A DNA stretch of 64,000 nucleotides from Hirundichthys speculiger (Eukaryota; Chordata; Actinopteri; Beloniformes; Exocoetidae), in assembly GCA_018398805.1 (NCBI GenBank), contig JAGFBZ010000900.1, positions 1,922,001 through 1,986,000 of the forward strand, in the 5' to 3' direction. Below the pieces are notes generated by a model that ran no database searches, was not told where the DNA came from, and saw only the letters and a program-made list of their open reading frames with translations. Made by a program: the position numbers and the translations under genes. Position 1 is the first letter of the stretch. The number at the start of each line of letters is the position of its first letter. Shown here one piece after another: positions 32,385 to 44,371 of the stretch.

Positions 32385-34743
32385 AAGCCTTTTCCAACTT
32401 TTAACTACTCCACCTTTAAGTTGGAGAGTGTTTTCATCCCTTCATTGCTAAACGTATGAATGAATATAAGGGCCATCCACGTGAGCACACTATCACACTG
32501 ACTGCGATCGATAAAGGAGAAGCTCTTAAAATCTGACAAAAACAATGCTTTTGTACATTTCTGGCACGACGTGCCCACATGGTTTCATATATGATCCTAC
32601 ACAAATTTTATGTATTTGGCCCCGTGGCTTTCACCCTGAATTTTTAATGAAGTGAAGAGCTGATAAAAGGCATTGAAGCATTCAGAAAAACCATGAATCA
32701 AGTTGGAAGAAAGTCTTGCACAGATCCAGAACATGAAGAGACTCCCACTTGGCAGTGGTGCATGCATCTGTTTTTAAGGGGTGGGGGGGACTTGAGGTAC
32801 TTGATCTGTAAAGTAATAGTCTGCTCTTCTTCATGGGTGTCTTAATGAATACTGAATTATATTCAAGTGAAAGAAAATACTACAGCTTGATGGATAATTA
32901 TAGTTTTAAAGTTATAATTTTCATCCGCGTACTCATACACACTTGTGGCCAATTAGTAATCAGGAGCAATTTTGCAAAGATGAGTAAGCACACTTAAGCT
33001 GAACGCTATTTCACACCGGTGTCTCAAACTAGACAGGAAGTGCTTGTTTATCACACGCAGCTAAGCTACAGCAACTATGATCAAGACTGAAAAGCATGAA
33101 TGGTCAGGTTTTGCTTTTCTGTCTTCTGGATATAAACATGACACCACAAAATTTAAATGGCGAACACACACACAAACGCCCGGGCGGCTGAGTGGGTTGA
33201 GTCACTCATGCGTAAATGCGGCGGGCACTGCCGCGTGTACGTTTAATCGGTTTTGCTCCTGCCATCTTTTCATCAACAGGCCTGTAGATCATGCAAGATG
33301 TAATTATACACAGCATGAAATGATGTCACATTGTACATGATGCTGGAGAGATTTGTTGAATGCATAATGCACAGCTGTTTAGCAGAAATCTAGTGGGTGT
33401 GGGTTTGTGTTTTGCCCTCTTTTCCCCCCCACATTAAGTCAGCTTTAAACCCTCTGCTTTAAAATTAAACATTAACTATTCACACCTGACTGGCTTACAA
33501 TAATTAAAAAGCAATAGAGGGTGCAGAGGTTGGGGGTGCACTGCCCTGCCAAAGTCTCCCTCAGTGTCGCTTGTTCAGAGAAGGAGGAACTTAAACCTTC
33601 CTCTTTTTTATTTCTGAATGCATCTGTGTGTTTCATCTGTATTTCCTGCAGAGGCACAGATGTGACTGCCACCACAGCACCCTTTTGGCCTTTCCACATG
33701 CTAACAGAACCCAGGAGAGGGATGCTGCAACAGAGCATGACTAAATATTTCAAATGAGCAGATGGCCTTGACTTTGTCAGTACTTACTGAAAACCAGGAA
33801 AAAATCCACCAAGTGAAGTGCAGCAGTTTGACTGAGAGGATAATGCTGAGTTTTAAAATTACACTGATGATAGCTGACATTTCTAAGAAATTTTATCCCA
33901 AAAAGGCCTGATTAATTAGGGCATACGGAGATGGCATTACTTATTTAGATGCCAGCGATCTACTTTCCACTGGCCTAAATGACCATTGACATAGCTCCAC
34001 CCCCGTTAGTTAGTGTACATTAAATGTGTATGCCAAGCTCTCCGTTCTTGCGTTGCATAAATGAAGTTTCACTGCGAGTTCAGGGGAGGAAAAGTGCCAA
34101 GAAGTCAGGCAAGGTTACAAAACAAAAGAGACAAAGGAGATTGTCAAAAACAATATACAAAAAGTAATACAAGGTGCGAGGACAATGGGACAACAATCTA
34201 AGAGTGGAAAAAGAAAGAAAGAAAGCATTTTGACAAAAACAAGTACAAATACAAAACAGAGCTGTAAAGTCTATAAGGACTGAGGGGAATATACTTAGTC
34301 TAAGCTCATATGCAAGAAGTGGTTAATTAGACACGGGCGGGAAAAACTGTTGGGCAAGAACGGGATAAAGGAAAGAAATAAAACAAAATATGGTATATAA
34401 AGTAAGCTTAGAAATAAAACAGGGGAGCTGCCCCAGTAGAGCAGTGATTAGGGCAAGCAGCCTATGTACAAGACAGGGGAACAATAGGGAATACAACTAC
34501 ACTGATCCTTGTGTCTCAGCGTGTGGTGTGAGTTGTGTGTGCAGAGGTTCGTCAACTTGGAAACATTTTAGAACTGTATTAGCTGGTTCACCTGGATCGT
34601 CCCTGAATGCAGATTAAGATGAAGTTACCAAATGTTGAGGAGGCTGTGATGCACCAGAAGGTTTATATTCACATGTCTTCTTTATTTCTGGAATAGAAGG
34701 TGTTTCCAGAAATCTCAGGTGTGGACAGCAAGTTGCTGTGATA
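32385..34743. other. Intergenic, no gene recognised
   Basis: Mostly repeat-poor. A tRNA-like word lies at 33181-33215 but has no B box. Open frames 33077-33340 and 33472-33757 show no domain. (GAAA)n at 34212-34225. Confidence 0.45.
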
Positions 34744-34934
34744 GCTGGGTGCAGGGGCGCCGCTAGGGATTTTGGGCCCCATGAAAAGAATCTTTACCGG
34801 GCCCCCCAACACAGCGGCGAAATTTGTTGATGCTATTTTTGATCATCATTAGGGGCCTCTCTGGGCCCCCCTCAATCATGGGCCCCTATAATCCGTATCC
34901 TTTACCCCCCCTTTTCGGCGCCCCAGGCTGGCTG
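34744..34934. mobile_element. 175-bp MITE with 8-bp near-duplicate flanks
   Basis: Core 34752-34926 begins caggggcgccgctagggatt and ends ttttcggcgccccag, giving inverted termini (c)(a/t)ggggcgccg. Flanks are GCTGGGTG (34744-34751) and GCTGGCTG (34927-34934), 7 of 8 identical. The 8-bp duplication points to a hAT-type mobilising transposase. The interior alternates gggcccc blocks, also palindromic (gggccccatg..., catgggcccc). Confidence 0.82.
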
Positions 34935-35765
34935 TTAAGTAAATGCAAAAACATTTTTCTTATAATTGTTGTGTCACTACATGATAAGCTTTGATGATTT
35001 ATTGTTACTTTATTGTTCTAAAACAAACTCATTTGAATGTAGTGACTCATGCAGAGGTTTCTTTCTAAAACTAAGGAGCCCAACTATACTGACTTAACAG
35101 GTGACTGGATTCATACTGATACATCCAACAAACAAGTAATACCCGTGTTGTGCATCAGTCACAGACTCTGATTATCAACATGTCTGCCTGTTTGAGACTC
35201 TGTGGTAATCTGCTCCTGGTAGACTGCTTTGATCATTACTTAAAATTAGCTGCTTGCTCTTGACACAACTGACTCATAACTTTGGTTCAACCTCCGAGAG
35301 AGAGAGAGGAAGAAAGGAAACTCCTCCCGCATTCATTTCTGACCAATGAGAGAACAGTTGGTTCGCGCATGGCATTTGTTAACAGCTTTGAACCGCTACA
35401 GACGGTTGCCTTGTGAACACGAACGCCCCAAGCAAAAAACGAAACAACTGTATCCATTCATCCCCTGAATCGGAACAAGACAAACGCACCCTAAGACTCA
35501 ACAGTGCTTTTATGCATAAATATGAAATAAAACAGTGCATCCACTGAGCAGTAGTTTCAAAAAGAACTCAAAATATATAGTTTTAGCTGAATAACCACTC
35601 ACTGACCTTTATCTTCAAGATAAGAAAATCCATTTCTCATATATTCTTCGTTGTATCTGTGTTTCACCATGCTCAACATATGGAAACAAACTTTGCAGGT
35701 CTTCTTCTATGGTGTGAACTGGCGGGTGTCAACTCGCATTACAGGGCATTATCACCATCTACTGT
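34935..35765. other. Intergenic, possible decayed repeat
   Basis: 35280-35540 and 35710-35765 have the flavour of dispersed repeats (cattatcaccatctactg). No ends or coding motifs could be paired. Confidence 0.35.
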
Positions 35766-35769
35766 TGAG

Positions 35770-35892
35770 TATGAATGACACTTTTTTTTTTTTTTTTTTA
35801 GCATTTCCTTCCCCAGGCAAAGGTCCAGGAACCACTGAAAACGGGTCTGCGACCCACTTTTGGGTCACAATCCACCAGTTGAGAACCACTGC
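35770..35892. mobile_element. hAT terminal fragment
   Basis: Ends gcgacccacttttgggtcac, then aatccaccagttgagaaccactg. The inverse CAGTGGTTCTCAACTGG is the classic Charlie/hAT-type terminal repeat. The left partner was not found; a 20-base T run lies at the left edge. Confidence 0.6.
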
Positions 35893-36009
35893 CTTAGAGT
35901 TTTTGCCACAGTCACTGAGCTTAGAGGGTTGATGACACTTGTGAAATGTCTGGCATACTTATATCTACAAAATGATACCAACCTGGATGAAATCAGTACC
36001 GTTTTCATG

Positions 36010-36264
36010 ACACTATTAAAGTTTAAACAGCGCCCTGCGGTGGTAACTCAATTCACAGCGACAATAAATACAAATAACCTTTTTCTTGTCAACAAACCCA
36101 TCTGGCAGCACCTTAAAGTTAAACTTACCATTTATAAGACTCTTTTCTGTCGCCATGTCTGTCCCACATGTTAACTGTAAATCATATTTACAGAAACGTG
36201 CGTGCGTTAATCTCACGTTCAAAAAAATAGAATTTGTGTTAACGCATTAACTTTGACAGTCCTA
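36010..36264 (-). pseudogene. hAT element 5' end with BED finger start
   Basis: In antisense the element starts taggactgtcaaagttaatg, then cgttaac, a recognised hAT-type end, and runs into an ATG at 36157-36155 region coding MATEKSLINGKFNFKVLPDG, then KKVICIYCRCELSYHR. The C-x2-C pair (CIYC) and the SYHR block match BED fingers of ZBED-like hAT transposases. After SYHR the sequence departs from the family, so the rest is deleted. The 5' end abuts the TA microsatellite. Confidence 0.7.
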
Positions 36265-36332
<68 letters not shown>

Positions 36333-36358
36333 TATTTTATTATTTATTTATTTATTTT
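36265..36358. repeat. (TA)n-(TTTA)n microsatellite
   Basis: About 65 bases of pure AT alternation followed by TTTAT repeats. Confidence 0.95.
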
Positions 36359-36407
36359 TTAAACAAATTTTCGTTTAAATCTCTAACACAACTTCAAATA
36401 GCATACG

Positions 36408-37392
36408 CTTTAGACTAGGGTTTCTCAACGGGGGTGGTACCGCCCCCCAGGGGGCGTTCTGAATCTTAAGGGGGGCGCTGGAAATGTCAGGGCTGAGAGG
36501 GGGACGCTCAGGCACAAATGAGGGGCGCCACGCCTTGAGAACTCTATTTTAAACTTCCACGGTTTCTTAAGGTTTTTTATAGTGCAAATCTACTTAAGTT
36601 TCAATAAAATGTTGTGCTCAGATTTCCTGTCAAAAAATAAAGCTGCTGTCTGAGACCAAAACCCAGAGTCTGCTGCTTCCATGACCCGGTAAAATCTGCT
36701 TTCTCTCTATGTCACAATCAGACGAGCTGAGTGGGATCGGTCGCCATAGTAACGCCCATAAACACACAGCAGCAGAGAAACTTGTTTCCAGCACATTTCG
36801 CAGGCTTCATTCAGCAACCAATGAAAACATACGCAATCAAGACTACGTAATAACGTTTAATCACAAACATTTACAGTACAATCAAAAATGGCGGAAAAAA
36901 AGAAAAAGTGCCAGCCGTACAATGCTAATTATGTAAATTTTGGTTTTATTCCATCACAGAGCAACATACATCTACAGATGTGCTGCTATGTGAGCAGGTG
37001 TTCTCCAACGAAGCCATGAAGCCGTCGCGATTACAAGAGCATCTTTCTAAAAAAAACATCCAAACAAGGTATCTGAAGTGATGTATTAATCCCAGGCTGT
37101 GTGAGCTTTTCGCCCCAGTCACTGAGTTCCTCAACCAGGTCCGACACAACTTTGAAGGCCCAGCTGTGGTCTTGTCGTAGAGACATCTTCTCCCTGTCCA
37201 ACTCTTCTTTGATGTGGCACTTTCAGCTTTCAGCTTCTGTCCTTCTCCTGAATCAGTGCAAAAATTCCTCCGCTAATTATCTCCGCTAAAAAACGGGAAT
37301 CCCTATAGCGCGCATTACGTCATACGTAGTATAAGGGACCCCAAGGGGGGGGGCGTTAAGTTCAAAAAAGGTTGAGAACCACTGCTTTAGAC
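36408..37392 (+). mobile_element. hAT element with perfect 8-bp target duplication
   Basis: Core 36416-37384 starts tagggtttctcaacgggggt and ends aaaggttgagaaccactg (inverse cagtggttctcaacc). Identical 8-bp flanks CTTTAGAC lie at 36408-36415 and 37385-37392. Both subterminal regions carry ggggg(c)g-rich sequence. About 970 bp, internally deleted, with a transposase N-terminus only. Confidence 0.93.
36888..37080 (+). pseudogene. hAT transposase N-terminal fragment
   Basis: Starts at ATG 36888 with MAEKKKKCQPYNANYVNFGF, then in another frame reads LLCEQVFSNEAMKPSRLQEHLSKK. This matches the BED finger of Charlie/Zaphod-like hAT proteins (C-x2-C, SNEAMKPS(R/K)L, HL-x3-H). The second Cys and the last His of the finger have changed. 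The catalytic RNase H-like and dimerisation regions are deleted. Confidence 0.72.
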
Positions 37393-38745
37393 AAACCATT
37401 TTTTTTTTTATTTTAGACAGCATGTGGGGTGGTAAAAGATCATTAAGTGTCCATGCATATTGACAACAATGCATATTGCTAATTGCAAATTAATTCTTTT
37501 ACTTGGACCTGTGGCCCTGCAGTTCTAGAGTATTCTTCTTCAGACACACACTGATCTTAACCAGTGTGTCTAAGTGACGGAGCTTTCTGTATTTGGAGGA
37601 GGACCAACTCATTAGGGTGATTGTTTGAGAAGCGCCTTTGACCACAGATCATGAAGTGCATAATTGGCCATGGATTTGCAGGGAAGAGGGAGAATAGACT
37701 GAATGGGAGTGTTGGTGTGGCTGTCTGAGTGAGTATTTTGCTGGAAAGCATGACTGTGGGTAAATGTAATTTTTAGCCAAGATGTAAAATTATGCGACCA
37801 TATTGTGATGGAACTGAGTGTAATTTACAGGTCAGTACAAAATTAGAAATGAACCAGACCAGGGATGTCTTGCATTTCAAATTAGGTGACTTTCATACCA
37901 GTTTTGCATTTTAACTGAGTATATTTCCTGAATGCATTATTGAGGTGTTCTCTTTTCCTTTCCTTTCATTTAATTTATGTATTTATTTTTGTGCAATTAC
38001 ATGCTGAATACCAAGTTCCATTTGAATGAGGATAGAATTTTATTGACGTACTATAAAAAGATTTGCTTGCTTTATTAGACAAAACGGTTGCTGTTCTGTG
38101 AATTTTTTAGATAAAAAAAAAAAATCTTAAATAATTGCTTTCACTTAATGCCAATACTAATAATGCAGTTTCTTCAGAGAAGGATACAGATTCATACAAC
38201 ATGTTCACAAGACACAGGGAGTCAATGAATCATAAATAAAGCTTTGAAGATCAGAAATAGCAAGAGGGCTCTCCGTGTTTGCCATTGTCTCCTTTCCCCT
38301 TTCTTCCACTAATAAAAGTGGGATTGAATCATGATGGTGGAGGAGAGAGAAAGATGCAGTTACAGCTTGGGTGGCGGAGAAATACAGCAAGAAAGAGATT
38401 TTAGCATCGGGAAAAGAGAGCAATGAAGAGCAGCAGTTATTAAAATTGAATCCCAACAACCCTAAGATTGTTTTATAGCTCAGCAGGAATTTCACACCTC
38501 GATATTCCATGTTCTACATATCTGCATCAGGCTAACACTGACTAACACTGACTGACTGGCCTTAATATGACAAGTATGCAACGACACCAGAGAGAGACGG
38601 CTTCTTGTGGAAGTTATATCCACCTTCACAGAGTCAGAACCCTTTTTGTATCTTGTCTTCCAGCCAGTTTGCCTTGAAACAACTGAGAGCTGTTTAGGGA
38701 AAGCTATTGATCACATAAATGTCTTGGATCCTCTTGTTTTTTTTT
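37393..38745. other. Intergenic, no gene recognised
   Basis: No transposon end or coding motif recognised. Confidence 0.45.
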
Positions 38746-38749
38746 TTTT

Positions 38750-39000
38750 TTTCAGGATGAACAATAAGATTCACAACAGCAATTAATAGCAATTAGCCTA
38801 TTTATCAAAGGACTTTAGTCGCTTTTATTGGAGTATGAAGTGATTTACTATTCGCTGCGTTCAGTGTGGGCTTGATAAACAACAGGTGACAGTAATTAAA
38901 TGGCAGATGTTCTTCATTAAACAGGAGAGTGCCAGTTGGTGTAGCTGTTAATGTGGTTTTGTCCTGGCAAGGATATTCTCCTTCGAAAATTTTGAAATAC
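38750..39000. promoter_or_regulatory. Candidate conserved non-coding element
   Basis: Dense in homeobox-like words: aattaatagcaattag (38781-38796), ttttattgg (38823), caggtgacagtaattaaa (38883-38900, E-box beside a TAAT core) and tgttaatgtgg. Bounded on the left by a poly-T run. Conservation untested. Confidence 0.35.
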
Positions 39001-39828
39001 ACCTTTAGAACTGAAGATAAACTATTCTAACTAACATACCTAACTTATATAAACAATGCCGTATAAGGCAAAGGTTAGAGTAAATAAATACTGTACATGT
39101 GAAAAAAAAATGAAGACTGTAAACCGACCTGAAGTAAACTAAAGGCTATATTTTAATATAGTCATCCGCGACCGCAAATGACAATTTTAATTAAGAAAAA
39201 AGAAAATCTACAGCCATTCTTACATTTACTCTGACTTTTATTTTGCAGATGGTGTAAACCCGAAATATATCACTTGTTGTAATACATTCATTTTTTGCAA
39301 TTCAGGTAATATATTTAAAAAAAAAAAAGGCTTAGAAGATAAAGCTTTCATCACTTTATACTACTGCAGTTTCTATTTGCAACTTTTAAAAACATTCTTT
39401 CATTGGGGATAGGGATGAAGCATTTCCTTGTTATAAAGACGTGCAACAGTACGGGGTCACCCATGTCCCCATGTCCCACCCATCCTCTGTTGGGGACAGA
39501 TGAGGACTCCAGGCAGGACACTTCAGTCTAGCCTTCCCTTTTCTGTCTCAGCCCTGCCTTTGTAATGATGTTTTGGATCTTCTTCTTGAAAAATAGATGA
39601 ATGTCCCTGGAAATGATGTCTTCTTGAAGGTTGCAAATTTTATTCTATTCACAGAAGCTAAATGAAAAAAATGAATAAAAGAGGAAAGGTGGAAAGGTGG
39701 TTACTGATCTAACCCCAAACCACCACAGACCTTTTGACTTGTTGCAGACCTTTTCTTTTAAAATATAATAATAAAAAAAAGGAATTGTAATATTAAAACT
39801 GCATTTTGGGCCTTAATTGTATAAATGC
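39001..39828. other. Intergenic, no gene recognised
   Basis: AT-rich with poly-A spots. Nothing assignable. Confidence 0.45.
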
Positions 39829-39831
39829 TGT

Positions 39832-40140
39832 GTCATAAGTCCATGACTTCTGGTCTCGATTCCGGTCTTTTGAAGGCCGCAGTTTTGTTATCGTTCTGGC
39901 TCCATCAAGTCGCTAAGTTTTGACACGTAGGCGTCTAGACAGCGTATCTCAAGGTCCCCATGTTTTCCATGCGATGCTTAAGACGAACTGTTTCCTACTG
40001 ACAACTTGTTATTCTGATCATCCTTCGTTCTGTGACGTGAGTTCATGGCCTCTCTGAACTTTGTTGAATAAATCCGCTTTGCACTTCTGTCGTAGTCCAG
40101 CGCATTGTTTAACAGCCGATTGACTGCCTCACCAGTGCAC
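39832..40140. mobile_element. Possible solo LTR
   Basis: Starts tgtcataagtccatgactt and ends gcctcaccagtgcaca (TG...CA). It has higher GC than its surroundings and an aataaa at 40067 followed 10-20 bases later by gcacttctgtcg, as in the R region of an LTR. No target duplication was found, so the call is weak. Confidence 0.3.
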
Positions 40141-40494
40141 AATTAGAGTATATACACTTGTAAATAAGATGTACCCAAATTTACAACAACAAGAATGAAA
40201 AAAAGAAAATGTGATTGTTGATTGACCATGGTGTTTTCATGCATTGTTCTATTATATGGAGGTCGCCCATCTAGATACTTTAAATCCCAAAGATGTTAAT
40301 GCTGTTCTTATTTATTTATTCTTGCACTGTAAAATTTTACAAGAGGATTTGCGACAGTAACTCTTGACATGGTGCTTGACATTCCTAATGTAATTCTTTA
40401 TTACTGGCATGGTTACACCAGCCGTCAGCAGTTTATTGATGCACTGCCACATGAGGAATCAGAGGTTATGGATGTCACACTAAAATGTGTTTAA

Positions 40495-40700
40495 ATTCAC
40501 TTGCCATTTTATTAGGTAACCTTTTTTTGATTGCTTGTTAACACAAATGGCTAATCAGTCAATCACAAGGCAGCAACTCAATTCATTTTTGCCCATGTGG
40601 GCGTGGCCCAGACGACTAGCTGATGATCAAACTCAACATCAAAAAGGTGATGCAAGGGGATTCAAGTGACTGTCAATGTGGCTTGGTTGTTTTTGCCAAA
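40495..40700 (+). mobile_element. Tc1-like 5' fragment
   Basis: Reads ttcacttgccattttattagg (terminal repeat of a common fish Tc1-like family), then taatcagtcaatcacaagg...ggcagcaactcaattc, leading to the transposase start (KKVMQGDSSDCQCGLVVFA, cf. KKGDLSDFERGMVVGAR). The match ends near 40695. No right end is present. Confidence 0.75.
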
Positions 40701-41029
40701 TTTTGCCAAAATGTATCATGTAAAATGTTAAATATGTTACCATTGGCTTGTATACCCAAATGCAATGGGTTATCAAAGCAAAAACCCGTCCCAGTTCTCA
40801 CTGGCTTTACTTGATACTGCTGCGTAATTGCTGTGAAGGTACATACCAACAAATACTGCCCTACTTTGCATCCTATATGTAATGTTCACTGTATTTCACA
40901 GGCAGTGTAGAGCATGCAATTAAAAAAAAAAAAAATTGGCCGGTTTTTATGCAAGTTCAAGAACCCAATTATAAGTAAACCTCACAACAAAACAGGTTTG
41001 CAAGAAAAATTTAAATATACAAGCTAACT
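40701..41029. other. Spacer, no gene recognised
   Basis: A 14-base A run at 40922-40935. Nothing else recognised. Confidence 0.4.
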
Positions 41030-41890
41030 TCTGGACAAGTTGGGACATTTTTTAAAATTTGAATGAAAAAATGAAAACTAAGACTTTCAAATAACATGAG
41101 CTTTATTTTATTCACAACAGAACATAAATGACATGACATATTTAAACTGGGAAATGTTACGCTTTTATGCTCTAAACTAGCTCATTTTAAACTTGCCACA
41201 AGTCTCAAAATAGTTGAGACAGGCATCGAGGTTATGAGTTTCTGGAGTTTTGATGTTGGATTTTGGTCCCATTCTTGCCTGATATAGGATTTCCAGCTCC
41301 TGAACAGTTGGTTGTCTGTGATGTATTTTTGCTTTAATGATGCTCCAGATGTTCTCTAGAGGTGAAAGATCTGGACTGCAGGCAGGTCAGTTCAGCTCCT
41401 GGACTCTTCTGTTGTAACAGCTGCAGTATGTGGTTTTCCATCGTCCTGCTGAAATACACGAGGCCTCCTCTGAAATAGACGTCATCTGGAGGGAAGCATA
41501 TGTTGCTTGGACCATGTTCAAATACGACCTCCTTTTTGCGTGATAGAGCTTTAGTTGGCATCTGCAGATGACACTTCGGATTGTGTTTACTGACAGTGGT
41601 TTCTGAAACTATTTCTGGGCCTATTTAGTAATGCCATTGATGCTGATGTGCGCTTGAGATTTCTCAAGTTGTTTTTTTTTTGTTGTTGTTGTTGTTTTTT
41701 CTGAATCTTTTGATGATGTTATGCACTGTAGACAATGAGATTTGAGATTTGCAAGGTCTTTGCAATTTGTCATTGAGGAACAAGTATTCCACAATTTTTC
41801 TATGCACTCTTTCACAGATTGGAGTCTTTGTTCATCTTTACTTCTGAGAGACAGATAGTTTGTCCTATCTTGGGTTGAATATAATAGACT
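41030..41890 (-). pseudogene. DD34E Tc1-like transposon, decayed transposase
   Basis: Antisense. In element order: gagtctttgttcatctttac region (5' end lost), an HTH zone near 41815-41700 (KDLANLKSHCLQCI... region, frame-broken), tgatagagctttagttggca, a deletion of the mid region, then RRVQELN*PACSPDLSPLENIWSIIKAKI with the catalytic Glu present but a stop where Trp belongs. The 3' UTR has aaactcataacctcgatgcc. The catalytic Asp pair region is partly deleted. Same family as the MITE at 24332-24604. Confidence 0.75.
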
Positions 41891-44370
41891 CTCAGTTCTT
41901 TATTTTCTGAGGTGGCTTTTCTACAGCGTCAGCGAGTAGCTATATTTGTGTCCTGATGCTCTAAATTAAACACAGTGGAGCTGCTGAAAAGGTTGGGCAT
42001 CATTAACAGCTGAATAATTACTGTGTGCAGTGAACTACACTGGTCTTCAGCAGCATCGTAACTACTAGTCTGTGGTTTTTCTGTTCTCTGTGTCCCGAGT
42101 TACATTATTTCGGACTTCTTGTTTCAGACTTTTTCTTTTTCCTCTGTACTTTCCAACAGCAAATAGTCAGTGGCTTCTTTTGTCTCCCACGGTCTCTCGC
42201 TGCATGCCATCTAGTCTGAGAAATTAAATTTTTCTTTGTCACTCTTCATTTGTCTTTTATTGTTTTTTTTCGTTTTCTTTCTCTGCTCCTCGCTGTCCAC
42301 TTTCATCGCTTGCCTCGTGGCCTACTGTAAAGCTCTCTGTGTTTCACTTGTAAAAATTGAATGACATATGGGGAGTTGTGGATTAAAGTGAATGTCAATC
42401 ACCTTCTTTTTCCATCCTCGCTCCTCTTGGCAATGCTCCCCAGTGGCTTTACTTACCTGCAGGAATTTTCCATTTTTCTCCTGGTCTTTCTTTTGTCTTC
42501 GTGTCTGTCATCCGTAACCATACTCACAGGACCATATGCTAATTGCATTCCTCAAGTAACTTTAGCCCAGCCACACATCAAGTTAATTTTTGACCCATTC
42601 TATTTTCTTCTCCTTTATCCTCGTTGACTTCTGTCAGAAACCACATCTCATTTGTCTTTTCTTTTTCTCAGTCTTTGTCTATACTTCCCTCTATCTCACT
42701 CCTTACCTTGTTATACCTAAGACCTAGTGAAACAAGACGACAATCTCTCCTCTTTTGGTGTGATAAAATCACAGAGCTGTGGCTGCAGCCAAAGCCCAAG
42801 ACCCTTTCAGGGGGAAAAAAAAAACCCTTTTGAGAAAGAGAGACTGGTAGTTTGACTTAAAAGAGAAGTGGCAAATAAAAGACAAGCACCTTCTTTATCT
42901 CAGAGGAAGTAGACTACAGAAATGGCAAATCACATAAACTGATCTCTAAATGGCTACCAATTTCATTAGCACTCAAGAGGAGGCAGTGGTGATTCAATAG
43001 CAGGAAGGACTGATCTTTTTAAAAAGACTTTGGCCACTTTCTTGTATATCAAAGCCCACACTCAGGCAGATTTTCTTTGTAGGTAATGTGTCACTAGGGC
43101 ACCTCAGTTTAGAAATAGACTGAATGAAGTGTCTCTGGGTGAGTAGCGGCTGGACATCAGCCTGCTCTCCCCCTTTAGAATCAACTAGCTGGCAGTTATA
43201 TTATGGAGAGGAGACGCCATACATTCTGTCAATAAGAGAAAACTGATCTCAGGTGGAATTTCCAGCAGACTGAAATATTAATACATGTAAAAGAAAGTTT
43301 GACATAGTTTGAATTGCTCCAAAAACTGCAAACCCTTCACCCATCTCCAATTCATGCTTTTGCCTGCTCCATCACACCATGTGCTCATCAATTTACAAAA
43401 AGTCTGCAAACAAGATTGTGGCATATCTGCTAAGAGATAAAAAGGAATGGTGACAACATGAAGTTCTGATGGAGTTCAGTTGAGGTTCTACCCTGCTAAT
43501 GAGTTGCATAACGTGAGTTGCTTGAGCTGCATGCACAACTGAGAAGTCTACAGATCTGTTGAAGGGAAAGTCAGTGACGTTTCAGTGCTTGTTTATCAGA
43601 ACCTGGTGCATGATTGACAAGTTGCATCCAGGGTTCTACACTGGATAAGGGATGCTTCCTGCTGAGAGCATCACCACATCCATCAATTTAAGGCTGCAGA
43701 TGGGACATAACCCACTTCCTACAGTCTCAGGCAATTAAACAACCATAATTTCCTCATGCATTAGTTACCTTAAAGAAGCAGTTTTATAAGACACTAAAGG
43801 ACTTGTAAGAGACTTAAATGAGATGAACAAATGCTCATCACATTAATGTGGAAAGTCTTCAACTTCAGACCTTAAAGAATCCAGCAACAAGGAATATGCT
43901 GAGATGTTAATCCTCCTGAATAAATAGCAGACACTAGCATGAAATCTTAATTAAACTAAAAAAAAAAAAAAAAAGATAATTATCACATAAGGAAGGTGTT
44001 GGGGTGGTAGAAGAGTCTGTGACAGTAAATGTCATTCCAATTAATCCACTGCTGTCGCATTTAACCAAATCACCAAATGAAAAGAGAATAACAGTGCTGC
44101 CGTGCTGGTGGATACTTATAATTTAATATAATATATACAATAATCTTTTTTTTGAAACTATATGTAACTGGATGTATTTCTAAAAAAAATTCTAACACTT
44201 CTGAACATGTGGCTAAAGTCTACATCATCGGTTCCCAACCCAATGTCTCGACCAAGCGAGCTCCAGGTATTGCATGGGTTGCATGAAGTTTTCTCACAGC
44301 ATAAGTTGTCAAAATCAGATTAATTAATTCATCATACAATCAAAAGTCTATGTGAGAGTAATTCTCATAT
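41891..44370. other. Intergenic, no gene recognised
   Basis: 42100-42720 is strongly pyrimidine-rich. 43080-43280 is more complex and repeat-free. A word ggttcccaaccc at 44230 recalls a hAT end but lacks a partner. Confidence 0.45.
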
Positions 44371-44371
44371 A

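Noticed and set aside
33175..33240. tRNA- or SINE-like head (gcggctgagtgggttgagtc)
   Set aside because: No B box at the right distance and no SINE body.
42361..42833. Plus-strand open frames of 88 and 69 codons
   Set aside because: They lie in pyrimidine-rich sequence, are Leu/Ser/Phe-rich for that reason, and show no domain.
44228..44245. hAT end (ggttcccaaccc)
   Set aside because: No partner end or 8-bp flank pair was found.
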